Positions 34,101 to 44,400 of a DNA stretch of 64,000 nt are shown piece after piece. Position numbers and translations under genes: made by a program. Every line of letters begins with the position of its first letter. The stretch's first letter is position 1. Source of the DNA: Chondrosia reniformis (taxonomy: Eukaryota; Porifera; Demospongiae; Chondrillida; Chondrillidae); contig OX359200.1 in the NCBI GenBank assembly GCA_947172415.1, positions 6,698,501 through 6,762,500 on the forward strand, written 5' to 3'. The notes under the pieces are model-generated. The model was given only the letters and a program-made list of their open reading frames with translations, ran no database searches and was not told the DNA's origin.

Positions 34101-37095
34101 TAATTTTTAAATGGCACTCTAAATTAGCAGAATATGTTTCTTGTGCTGACAGTTTTAAGTATATAACCTGTAAGTATCTGTCCGCTGGTATCATTTTACA
34201 GATTTTTGTCAAGGCCCTCCAGGAAACTCAGTCTCATTTTCAATGTATATTTGAGGGAACAGAGGTACAGATACATACATATATGTAGTTAATCAGCCAA
34301 TGAACACTGCAATGGACATAATTTTATGCGTACTGATACAAAGTAAACACTTGACACATTAAAACCTCTTCAATCAAATCAATTGTAATTGGTATAATAA
34401 GTGCATGGCTAATACAATTGAACCCTGTTAGATGAAATGGTCGGGACCATTACAAATTTCGGGTTATAACAGAGATTTTATCTTAACAGAAATCATATTT
34501 TTTATACATGTATATACAAAACTGTGTAAAGTATAAAGTGTACATAGTTAGTAACGTTTCCTACTATATAGCTGTTAAAAGGGTGTTTCCTCTATGCCGT
34601 TGTACGTGGACATTTTTAATCATTATTTAGAAGGCTCAAACGATACTGTACGATTCTTAATGGTAGCCAATACGGTTGAGTTTCCCAAACCTTTTTACTA
34701 CTGCCGTCTTTATTACTGATTGACTGGCACTCTAATCTAAAGCTTTAATAATTTATTTCTTATCCTTGAAGAGAAAGCACTTTTGCTTGTATAGCCATTA
34801 TATATAGATTCTTCAATAAAATTTCACCTTATCCGAAATATACAAAATATTATAGTTATGTATATATTTTGTAAGCACCAGGAATTATGGTTACAATTCT
34901 TAATTCCTTTGATTTTAATAATCTAACAAACTACATATGCATGGACTATACTACTTTATCTATTTATGCTCTTTCTTGAAGGTACGTATGTACATATGGA
35001 TAAATATGTATATATGTACTTATGTACATAGTTTATAGACTCTTGTTACTTTAGTTTTAATATAGAATCAGTTGCTCTTATGCTCGTACAGTACAACAAT
35101 GTGGTTCACAAAATTCACTAGTATAGATAGTCCTATACTAGTGAATTGTGGGTGCTAATTGCTATAAAATTAGTCTAAAATGTTTTACAGAATAGGCATA
35201 GCATGTAGGAAAATGGTATATTAGAGTTTTCATGGTTACTCTATTGTGGAAAGTGGTTGATTATGTACGGTTTTAAATACGGTTCTCTGTTGTCTTTAAT
35301 AGTTTTTTAGAGAAAAAAAGACTCAACATCAGCCTCAAAGTCTACAAGATATATCAGACTCAGGTCAGTTCCTCTATAATATCAATTTGTAGTCCCTCAT
35401 GTGTGTACATATATTACAAGTAAATAAAAAAAACATTTACAAAAGTGATGTTAGAAGTAGGAATGGCAGTGTTCACTAATACATCTGCAAAAAGTATCGA
35501 AACAAGACACTGATTATATGATAAGGCTAATCATACAGAAGTTGCATATACACTGAAATTTAAGTAACTTAACCATACACTTCTGTGTTTGGGTGCACTA
35601 AGTAGGAATGTAACATATAAGTTAGTATATACATGTAGGGTCTGTACAATCATAGCAATGTCCTACTTTGTTGATAGTACACTATTAACTCTATCCTTCA
35701 GGAGGTGTTCACTATTTCTTGCACTCCAGTAGTGCAGCCTTGCAGGAGAGTAACCAACAGATTGAGAAGATAGGTTCCGAACTTAAGGATGTTCAGGACA
35801 AGATAACAGAAGAAAATGTTCAAATGAAAGCTTCTCTAACCCAAATTCAGCATGATGCTAGAGCTGAGCTTGAGATGGTCAGAGATGAATGTCACCATTT
35901 GAAAGAGAAGAACACAGCGGTTGAAGTCTCCTTAAGTCAGTTACAGCAAAATACATTGTCTGAGCTGAGAGATGCTAAGAGTGATCTAGGAGAGCTAAGA
36001 AATGAATATATTGAAACTTTAAACGACCTGCAGCTGAACACAGGAGCCAAATTGAGGAAGTTGGAGAGTGATTATGAAAGTGAAAATGTTGGCATCAAAT
36101 CTTCCATGTCACAATTACAGCAACAAAATGAAACACTTCAGATCTCGTTATCAGAAGCTAAAGAGGAGGTCAATCAGCTAAGGGTGTCACTGGATCAGTC
36201 AAAGGAAGAGAATCAAAGCCTTAATACACTGGTGGCTAGCTTAGGACGAGATGTTCAAAAGCTTATAGATAACAAGAATGAGATAGAAGGACAATGGAGA
36301 GAGCGGTTTGACCAGATAGACCAACGGTTGAAGGAGTTGGAGCCATCTTGGAAAATTGAGTCCTCACAGCTTAACATAACTGATGAAGAGGTTGGTAAGG
36401 GTGCCTATGGAGAAGTGAAAGTTGGATTGTATTGTGGAAGTCAGGTGGCTGTGAAACAGTTGCATGAAGTCATAATCTCTCCATACTTTAGTAAACAGTT
36501 TAACCGTGAAATGAAACTTGCCTCCCGTCTCCGTCACCCTCAACTGGTCCTCTTCATAGGAGCAGTCACTACTGGTACACTGACCATAGTGACAGAGCTG
36601 ATGGAGACCAATCTACGTAAGCAGCTTATGCAAGGTAGAATATCTGAGGAGCACATTCTCCCAATCGGTAGAGATGTAGCCTGTGCTCTGAACTACCTTC
36701 ACTCTCTTCCTGAGCCCATCATCCATCGAGATGTCAGCAGTGCCAATGTCCTGCTCAACTCAAAGTCTGGAGGAGGATGGATGGCCAAATTAGGAGACCT
36801 TGGATCCGCCAACTTTCTTGCCAAGCTGAGCACACAAGCTCCAGGAGCTGTTATTTATGCTGCACCAGAGAGCCTCGATCCAGCCTTGCAAGGTCCTTCA
36901 ATGGATGTCTACAGCTTTGGAGTGCTGCTATTTGAGGTGTGCACTGGGGAACTCCCTGACCCTGGTCAAAGGAAGGCACTACGTAGCAGAGTGCCTTTTG
37001 GAACCAATCAAGTAATCACTGTGATAGCCAAGGATTGCACCTGTTCAGAAGCAGGATATCGTCCCACTATGGCTGCAGTGCTACCGAGACTGTAA
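25110..37095 (+). CDS. Gene B: unrecognised helical region fused to coiled coil and protein kinase (about 20 exons)
   Basis: Proposed start ATG at 25110 (MAEKREQAEVVIEDD). Well-supported exon blocks: 26411-26550, 26625-26741, 26812-26934, 27010-27140, 27291-27340, 27394-27557, 27668-27830, 27971-28192, 28336-28425, 28501-28604, 28724-28985, 29046-29131, 32830-33425, 33493-33658, 33696-33901, 34202-34264, 35303-35363 and 35702-37095. Roughly 950 residues before the cassette are leucine-rich and helical, for example FRILKQ, LLLLVIEKNPKLTAKVLNQL and IGSSPIFAGLLAEFF; I recognise no family. An RNF213-type stalk is possible but unproven. An acidic segment ending IEDD/DEDD and a GWFHF(V/G)KKGGYS motif both occur twice near the 5' end (25110-25435 and 26411), with a frame problem in the first copy, so early exon structure is uncertain. 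The 26741/26812 join is also not cleanly in frame. Confidence 0.7.
25500..25985. other. Intron sequence of unknown origin, possible MITE
   Basis: Long intron of gene B after the GATGACC|GTATGTAC donor at 25436. ACGGTAGTAGACTACT near 25528 and ACGGTAGTCTACTAGAAC near 25948 look like related ends, and the GAACGCCATTTTTCAATT block near 25861 recurs as GGACGCCATTTTTTAATT near 25995. No coding sequence. Boundaries unproven. Confidence 0.35.
26108..26404. mobile_element. Foldback MITE with about 120-bp arms
   Basis: The left arm (ATACAAGTTAAATAAAACAT to about 26240) is the near-perfect inverted complement of the right arm (about 26270 to 26404). Conserved words are GGGATGGCACTATAGCAATG, GGCGCATCTAGAAAAAG and AACATTGCA. 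The right end abuts the acceptor of the next gene B exon at 26411. Diverged relatives occur near 23994, 32600 and 35440. Confidence 0.85.
30240..30455. mobile_element. Nested inverted-repeat element
   Basis: Ends CTTGTCCATGTGTAGGAATA and its inverted counterpart near 30430-30450 flank inner inverted blocks GAATAAAGCCTTGTTGA and TCAACAAGGCTTTATTC. It lies between the outer arms of the composite insertion. Confidence 0.65.
30490..31745. repeat. Core of composite insertion: inverted plus direct repeats
   Basis: 30520-30710 is inverted at about 31090-31255 (GTACAAGTTACAAAT, GGGCCAAGTGACTGTACA). 30765-31075 is repeated directly at about 31440-31750 (TTACCTTTTCACACCTTAGT, CAACAGGGTTAGAGAC, ACACAAGGGACAT). 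An AT dinucleotide run is at 31264-31292. No gene. Confidence 0.7.
32600..32705. repeat. Diverged relative of the 26108-26404 foldback
   Basis: Contains AAAAATGAACTCAAAAGT, AGGGATGGTAGTAC and ACATTTAGAAAAAGTAACTA in the same order as the left arm of the foldback element. Only one arm is visible. Confidence 0.5.
34413..34500. mobile_element. Tigger/pogo-like transposon end (fragment)
   Basis: ACAATTGAACCCTGTTAGAT, then GGTCGGGACCATTACAAATT and CGGGTTATAACAGAGATT, resembles terminal sequences of Tigger/pogo MITEs. The opposite end was not found. It lies in the 34265-35302 intron of gene B, which otherwise holds AT-rich sequence and an R1 fragment. Confidence 0.4.
35184..35235 (+). repeat. Interspersed repeat R1, fragment
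   Basis: TTTTACAGAATAGGCATAGC through GGAAAATGGTATATTAGAG matches the 3' end of R1. Confidence 0.65.
35430..35600. repeat. Diverged relative of the 26108-26404 foldback
   Basis: AGAAGTAGGAATGGCAGT, ACATCTGCAAAAAGTATC, AACAAGACACTGATTATATG and ACTTCTGTG follow the foldback order, in the last intron of gene B. Confidence 0.5.
35702..37095 (+). other. Coiled-coil/kinase cassette exon of gene B
   Basis: Starts after ATCCTTCAG, entered in phase 1 with a split Gly codon (G|GA) from the exon ending ISDSG. About 200 residues of coiled coil are followed by a complete kinase: GKGAYGEV, VAVKQ, FNREMKL, HRDVSSANVLL, DLG at 36796-36804 in place of DFG, YAAPES and DVYSFGVLLFEV. The coiled coil differs from A and C, while the kinase C-lobe is nearly identical to C. 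DLG is tolerated in some active kinases. Confidence 0.88.
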
Positions 37096-37361
37096 TGTAA
37101 AACTTGCTACATTTACTATCTTAAAAAATTACATTATATTACATATTTGAAAATCTTTATCTTAACATGTAGAATTTATTTTTGTAGTGCTATAAAAGAC
37201 AAATTCTTTTGTTCATATATGTACATGTGTCCTTAATTTTAATTATATGAAGACTCAACTGATCGTTAATAGAATTATACATAAATACAGCATGATCATG
37301 ATCACTTTCAACAGGAAATCAATTATAATTGAATACAGAAAGTCAATAAACATTATACAAT

Positions 37362-37862
37362 CTATGTAGATCCCCTGTGTCTGTCATGAGGTTCTCCTTT
37401 CAAAAAGTATGTCCATGCTATATTGGGACTTATATTGGACGCTTGCTGACATGACACTGTTAACTTCCCCATCTTGGGAACCTGGGGGTCTGCTTGCTTG
37501 GCGTCATACTGAATGAGAATGTGATAAGTCTTCTTTGGTTTGAGAACATCGTTGGCCTTGACTACGAAAGCTGGATTATCCATTTGAAACACAAACTGTG
37601 TAGATTGGTGGAACACATTCTTAAAGGGAATATTGATACTTGATCCGGCTCTGATGGTGAAGGGTCCTTGAGGTTTGGGGGGCAGATAGTGGCCATACAG
37701 AGGAATGACATGGTCTCCACCAGCAGGAGCGGATATACAGAGAGATGAGACAGTGTATATATATAAATTATTGACTTCTCTGAGGTGAGACGGCTCAAAC
37801 TGTACATCTAATTGGATGCAGCTGAGTTTCATGTTGAGAAGTCTGTTGGCACAGAGGTCAAT
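37362..37862 (-). pseudogene. HYDIN: HYDIN last-exon fragment with micro-inversion
   Basis: Most of the HYDIN last exon (VQFEPSHL through GEPHDRHRGST) is present with its stop codon. It differs from both other copies by an insertion (about 37752-37778, TATATATATAAATTATTGAC) that breaks the exon body. From 37814 the exon start is inverted: the plus strand reads GGATGCAGCTGAGTTTCATG, the complement of the expected order, with an internal deletion. No upstream HYDIN exon follows; the VPS35 last exon comes next. It is a dead fragment left by duplication. Confidence 0.85.
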
Positions 37863-38005
37863 AATTTATATAAAATAGAGAAATTTACTACTTCAATTTT
37901 GATAGCTTTAGAATACATAATTATTAATTTAGATTATCAAGCCTTATACTGTACTGACAGTACATTATATTAGACTCTCCCTTTAATGTCTTTCTTCTCT
38001 CTCAG

Positions 38006-38191
38006 ATAACTCCCTCCTTCCTGAAGCAACTCATTGACAAGATTAAAGACGAGTTGACTAAACTAGAAGACAATGATGAGGCTAAACAGATTAAGCAACA
38101 CTTCCTGAATACACTGACACACATCAAACTGAAACAGAGGCTTTCCTCAGAAGGAGAAGGACCAAGTTACGATGGCATTGTAGTGCAGTAG
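38006..38191 (+). pseudogene. VPS35: VPS35 last-exon fragment
   Basis: One exon after TCTCTCAG, nearly identical to 23642-23830 (KQLIDKIKDELTKLE, IKQHFLNTLTHIKLK) with the same end GPSYDGIVVQ and stop. No other VPS35 exon is nearby. It carries about 40 bp of the same upstream intron (CTCCCTTTAATGTCTTTC), showing a genomic and not retro-copied origin. Confidence 0.88.
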
Positions 38192-38339
38192 AACTGTCAG
38201 TATTAGAACATGAAGTGGACATAACTCTAAAGAGATGCATGCATTAGTGATTTTGGATAAATTTAAATCTTAATAAAATCATTTCGTTATTATTAATGTC
38301 AGCACTAGATTAGGTTTACACTGGCGTATGACTATGGTT

Positions 38340-38760
38340 TATAGCTCATCCATTTTATAGGGTTAGATTTGGGTTGATTTATATAATACTCCGTTGCCGG
38401 GGCAACCGTCTGTGTTTAAATTTCGTAACCGTGATATAACAGGATTTAAGAAGCTATATACTGCATCGGCTTCTTAAATCCTGTTATATCCCTGCCCAAT
38501 ATGGTAAACTAAGACGTTTCTTCTTGGAGGGGACAATTCTCCTTACATTTAGGACAGTTGGAGTAGTCAGGGCAAGAGCATTCTATGAAGTCGTTAGCGT
38601 TTAAGCAAAACTAACCAAACGCTAGATGAGCCATCCTGAAAGTCCCGCCAAAATAACGATAAGAAGCTTCGGAGTATACCACTCATACCATGGCGCTTCG
38701 GTGTACATGGATTTTATACGTACTCGCCCTCGGGCGCGTTGTATAACTAATACATATATA
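38340..38760. repeat. 5' flank repeat of gene C, with perfect hairpin
   Basis: TACTCCGTTGCCGGGGCAAC followed by TGTGTTTAAATTTCGTAAC, and later TTATACGTACTCGCCCTCGG with GTATAACTAATACATATA, both recur in order at 41168-41300 downstream of gene C. Within it, 38433-38454 and 38469-38490 form a perfect 22-bp inverted repeat (GATATAACAGGATTTAAGAA arm) with a 14-base loop. The promoter of gene C may lie in or beside this repeat. Confidence 0.65.
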
Positions 38761-38796
38761 CTAAGAATATTTACAGCACATGCGCAGTTACAAGAT

Positions 38797-40948
38797 ATGG
38801 CAACTAGAGGAACTGTTGTTCTGCTTGGTAAAAGGGGAACTGGTAAATCAACAATAGCCAATGTCATTTATGGGGGAGAAGACGAACTGCGACGAACAGA
38901 GAGTCACCGACTATTTACTGTAAGGTCTAGTACCACATCATTATGGTGTGCTATTACAATTCTTAAACCACCAGGAGATGATGCTACATACCATATTACA
39001 GTTATCGACACTCCTGGGTTTTTCGATACCAACAGCAAAATAAGTAATAAAAAGATCATCGAAGATCTGAGAAAGTACTTTATTGAGAACATCCCCGATG
39101 GCGTTAGCTTGGTTATTTTTGTCATGCGCAAGAATCGCTTCACCCAAGAAGATCAAGATGTATTCGATTTTTTGAGGGAATCTCTTAGTGAACAGATTGG
39201 TGGCATTTCAGCTTTGTTGATTACTCATTGCGATTGCGAATGCGCAAGCGAACGGAAGAGGTTTCTGGAAACTTTTAAGTCTGGGAAGGAAAGTGGAAAG
39301 GTTGCTAAGTTTATGGGTAAAGGAGTGTACACTGTCGGTTTCCCTGATTTATCTACAACACGTGAAACTTTAATTCCCATGTTAAAAGAAGATATCGAAG
39401 TGGTCCGCAAGCTTGTTTATGAAAGCAGTGGTGCATTTATACTTGCTAAGGAAATGTTTATTGAAAAAAACCGGAAATGGTTTTTAGGTAAATGTTATAT
39501 TTTATCTAGTTATATTTTTAGTAAATATAAGTATATATTAGTCCATGTACACAATAATTTAGGTACTTGCGTTGTACGTTTATATATGACAGGATATCAT
39601 ACACACTATGATATATATTTTATATTTCTTCTTACTAGGTAATGTTGCTAAAAGGCCAAAAGAACTTCAGGCACAACAGCCGAAGTATGATCTGAAAGAG
39701 CTCACAAGTAGTTACCAACAACTAGAAAAGAGGAGCCCAAGCCTTGAAAATTCATTAAGCCAGTTACAAAAAGACACTAACACTGAGCTGAGAGAAATTA
39801 AAAATGCCTCTAAACTGCAAATTGCAAGAGTTGAAGCTTCTTTAAATCAGCTAGAGCAGACTACTGGATCCACACTGAATGAAATCAGGAATGATTGTAA
39901 AGAGAGTAATGCTAGAGTTAAAGCCTCATTGAAGCAGAAAAATGAAGCATTACAGCAGTCACTCTCAGAAGCAAGAGAGGAAGTTCATCAACTTGCTGTT
40001 TCATTGGAACTATCAAAGAAAGATAACCATAATATTCACACTAACTTAAGTGAGAAGTTAGAAAAGCTAATTGAAAGTAAGAATGAAGTGGAAAGACAAT
40101 GGTCTGAGCGGTTTTCACAAGCAGAAAGACGCTGGACAGAACAGTTTACAATGGCAGAGAGAAGCTGGAAAGAGCAATTAGAACATCTAGAGCCATCTTG
40201 GAGTATTGATCCTTCACAACTTACAGTAACTGATGAAGAGCTTGGTAAGGGTGCCTATGGAGAAGTGAAAGTTGGATTGTACTGTGGAGGTCAGGTCGCT
40301 GTGAAACAGTTGCACCAAATCATAATCTCTCCTTATTTTAGTAAACAGTTTAACCGTGAAATGCAGCTTGCCTCCCGTCTCCGTCACCCTCAACTGGTCC
40401 TCTTCATAGGAGCAGTCACTACTGATAAAGTTACCCTTCTAGTGACAGAGCTGATGGAGACCAGTCTACGTAAGCAGCTTATGCAAAGTAGAATATCCAA
40501 GGAGCACATTCTCCCAATCAGTAGAGATGTAGCCTGTGCTCTGAACTACCTTCACTCTCTTCCTGAGCCCATCATCCATCGAGATGTCAGCAGTGCCAAT
40601 GTCCTGCTCAACTCAAAGTCTGGAGGAGGATGGATGGCCAAATTAGGAGACCTTGGATCCGCCAACTTTCTTGCCAAGCTGAGCACACAAGCTCCAGGAG
40701 CTGTTATTTATGCTGCACCAGAGAGCCTCGATCCAGCCTTACAAGGTCCTTCAATGGATGTCTACAGCTTTGGAGTGCTGCTATTTGAGGTGTGCACAGG
40801 GGAACTCCCTGACCCTGGTCAAAGGGAGGCACTGCGTAGCAGAGTACCTTTTGGAACCAATCAAGTAATCACTGTGGTAGCCAAGGATTGCACCTGTTCA
40901 GAAGCAGGATATCGTCCCACTATGGCTGCAGTGCTGCCGAGACTGTAA
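38797..40948 (+). CDS. Gene C: AIG1/GIMAP-type GTPase fused to coiled coil and protein kinase (666 aa)
   Basis: Two exons, 38797-39487 and 39639-40948, join in phase 1 across a GTAAAT...TACTAG intron (FLG|NVAKRPK) to give 666 codons. The start is MATRGTVV, just before the GTPase; the frame is open upstream to 38626, but that part looks non-coding. The AIG1-type GTPase (residues about 5-210) has G1 GKRGTGKST (11-19), G3 DTPGF (71-75), the AIG1-type box FVMRKNRFTQEDQ (about 110-125) and G4 THCD (143-146). A coiled coil spans about 240-425. The kinase (about 430-660) has GKGAYGEV from 433, VAVK at K453, HRD 544-546, DLG 568-570 and APES. GIMAP GTPases act in lymphocyte survival and immunity in vertebrates and AIG1 in plant defence. 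A GTPase-kinase fusion would let nucleotide-driven oligomerisation activate a kinase; that mechanism is inference. Confidence 0.9.
39639..40948 (+). other. Coiled-coil/kinase cassette exon of gene C
   Basis: Phase-1 entry through a split Gly codon (G|GT). The coiled coil is nearly identical to gene A from RVEASLNQLEQTTGS to LEPSW (apart from HQLA for HRIA). The kinase C-lobe is nearly identical to gene B (STQAPGAVIYAAPESLDPAL, DLG). One copy of the 32-residue unit is present against four to five in gene A. Confidence 0.9.
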
Positions 40949-41167
40949 TGTAAAACTTGCTACATTTACTATCTGTAAAATTCTATAAATATAATAGTTA
41001 GAAGCTGAACAATGATACTTTAACAAAAAAAAATATTTGAAACTCTTAATGTTAACATATAGAATTTATTTTTGTAGTACTTTATAAAAAGACAAATTTT
41101 CTTGTTCAAAAGTGTCCTTGATTTAATTATATGAATTCAAAGGCTCAACTGATCATTAATAGAATTA

Positions 41168-41300
41168 TATACGTACTCCGTTGCTGGGGCAACTGCCTGT
41201 GTTTAAATTTCATAACTGAGGTGTATATGGTTTTATATGTACAAGTCACGAGGGTGAGTACGTATAAAGCTCAGCCCGTGGTATAACTAATACATATACA
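41168..41300. repeat. 3' flank repeat of gene C
   Basis: CTCCGTTGCTGGGGCAACTG with TGTGTTTAAATTTCATAAC, then TACGTATAAAGC and GTATAACTAATACATATACA, matches 38384-38760 in order and orientation. It is absent from the equivalent 3' flanks of genes A and B. Confidence 0.6.
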
Positions 41301-41404
41301 TATACGTATGTATACAAGCATGATCATGATCACATATTCACAGGAAATCAATTAAGCAATTATATAATTTATTGAATACAGAAAGTCAATAAACATTATA
41401 CATT

Positions 41405-44400
41405 CTATGTAGATCCCCTGTGTCTGTCATGAGGTTCTCCTTTCAAATAGTATGTCCATGCTATATTGGGACTAATATTGGACGCTTGCTGACATGACAC
41501 TGTTAATTTCCCCATCTTGGGAACCTGGGGGTCTGCTTGTTTGGCGTCATACTGAATGAGAATGTGGTATGTCTTCTTTGGTTTGAGAACATCGTTGGCC
41601 TTGACTACGAAAGCTGGATTATCCATTTGAAACACAAATTGTGTAGATTGGTGGAACACATTCTTAAAGGGAATATTGATACTTGATCCGGCTCTGATGG
41701 TGAAGGGTCCTTGAGGTTTGGGGGGCAGACAGTGGCCATACAGAGGAATGACATAGTCTCCACCAGCAGGAGCGGATATACAGAGAGACGAGACAGTGTC
41801 TCCGAGGTGAGACGGCTCAAACTGTACATCTAAATTGACTTCTGTGCCACTTCCACCAGCTCCAGCTGAGGGTGCCTGTACAGACTTCTCAACATGAAAC
41901 TCAGTTGCATCCACCTACGAATATATGTATACATATATGAAATTATCTATAAGAAATCTACACCTACGTACCTACATACATATACTGTATATGTGATTAT
42001 TCTATCATACACTGAAATAAGGTGTAATAGAATAAGGATTTTTTCATTAGATGTTTAAAATGTATCATCACAAAAGTGAACCACATGGTCTAGAAGGGCT
42101 AACAGCTTTCTCATCAACAATTTAAAATAAACATAATGTAAGTGGTTACCTTGCATGCATACTCTGTCCTTCCTTTGGCAAAGCTCACAAATTTGCAGTT
42201 CTTAGTCATACTGGAACCAAGAGTAGTCATAAAACGTACTGGCTTCTCTGGAGCAGGGGGCATGGCCTTTAACCTCAGCTCATACTGATACACACCCAAC
42301 TCTGAAGCAGACAGTGTCAATTTTCCTAGAGTGTCACCAGGCTTCAGTGGAAGGAACTCAAAACTGCATAATCCCTGGAATGAAAATATAAAACATTTAG
42401 ATCACATATTCACATGTATATTTTGTACTGAGTTTAAAAAAGTAATTACGTGATACACATTTAGTGATAATCTATATAGCTACTTTGAAAATAATTCCCC
42501 TCTCAAGCTATATACGTATTTGTATAATAACTCAAATATATGGTATAAATATCTGTATACATAATATATATAACGTATATGTAAAGGTACCAAAGTGGTA
42601 CTCAAAAATGGTGCAGCTGTATTGTCTCACATCACTCTCTGCTCCAACTTCAAATGTTGATGGCATGCTAATGTCAGACACATCGACATTAGTGTGGAAA
42701 GTCACTTGGGTGGGCAGGGGGTTGAGGATGGTCACGCGGTGTGAGGTGCTCTTGCGCACTGGAGTGCTCAGATCAATAGTGGATATGATACCCGGTGAGG
42801 TGGCCTTGAAAGTGACATTGTAGAACAAATACTCCCCCGTAGTCTCATTCTTAAAGGTAACCTTTGCATGTAAGAGAGTGAAGGAGATGTATACTGTACA
42901 TTGTGTATATGATACATATGACTAGAGTTGTGTAGAGATTATTATTTTGCATCGAATCTATTCAAGTCATGGAGTAAAAAAACATTCACTATTTAAAAGG
43001 TTAAAGATGCAAATGACAACAACTCACTCTAGCAACAAATGTGCCTTCCTTGTAAGCGTAGAAATTCAGTCTGTAGTCTCTCTTTCCAAGAGCTGGCACA
43101 TCAATGTAGTCAAGACCACCCAGCTTCACTGATCTGTCCAACTTCTCAGGCCTAACACTCTCAATGACAGCCCTGAATCGCTGGGGTCTCCTTAGCCAGT
43201 TTTTAACATGGAGGATCTCGGTGTGGGCTGTCTTACAAGGAATGTCTTGCGAGACAGATCCGGCTGGCTTAGGTGCCTCTGCAGTTCCAAGGAGATTGTA
43301 CAGGGTCCCAGTTCCATCGGGAAGAGGAAAGAAAATGGATCCCTATAAGAAAGAGAGAGAGAGACATGACTGGCTATTAAAAAGATTTCAAGAAATGAAA
43401 ACTATATTCCCAAAAGTTATGGTTAGCATGCCTATGAAGTTAAGGAAGCACAAAAGAGGATAGACGTTAAAAGACAATTTTCTCAGACGAGCTACTTGGG
43501 GCAACGAGAAAGGGAAATGCAATACTAAATCTGCACCTAATGCCGCATGCATATGTAACAACTAAGGGATGTGGTAAGCTTACTTGATGCTTCACACTGT
43601 CAGATGTCATGGTGAGTGGGTGGTAGGTGAGTTCGTAGTAGCCTGTCTTTCCTGGGTCAATGGTGAGTGTGTCTGGACCGGACCAGTGTTCACCGGCTAT
43701 GACAGGATGCAGTAACCAAGTTGAGTTGGTCTTGTTGGGGAGAGGAAGTTGTTTCTCATCCTTCTCTCGTACATTAGCAGTGAAGTGTCGCACCTACGTA
43801 GGAGAACATTATTTGAATGTGTGCAGAGGTAGTCATGGAGGAGGAACACATTTGGTAGCTAAGCACTATACAGTACCTCCTTCAGTGGTGTCTGTTCGAT
43901 GCACATTCCTGTGAGAGTTAGGGAGAGAGGTTTTCCTCCTTCAATAGTACATCTGACATCCTACAGATTATAAAGAGATACATTAGAATAAACCATAACT
44001 GGTATACAAACACTATATCAATATCCATCAAAACTGACATACTCCACACAACCATATTGCCACTTAACTGGGAGTCCAGGAAATTTGTACAATGAGATTT
44101 AATTAAATAAAAAATAGCATATTACATTATTGGTGTCCCTTAAGATACATAGGTAGAGGCCGAATTTACGGATTAGTTGGGTATGTCGCTGCCTTTCCAT
44201 GCCAATATGATTACCTTAAGGTTTAGCTCTGATTCAAAAAGGGTAAGCCACAGCATTTCGTAATATACAATTAACTCTGAGGTGTTAACTAAAGCAAGTA
44301 CTCTCGTGTAATTGCTAGAGCCCTCTAGAACTAAACGAGCACTACAAGCGTTTAGGATAATGAGGTTATTTTAATCAGTACTGTACATAGTACATACATA

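Noticed and set aside
38626..38796. N-terminal extension of gene C (MSHPESPAK frame)
   Set aside because: Overlaps the flanking repeat and has no domain-like character; the start at 38797 sits directly before the GTPase core.
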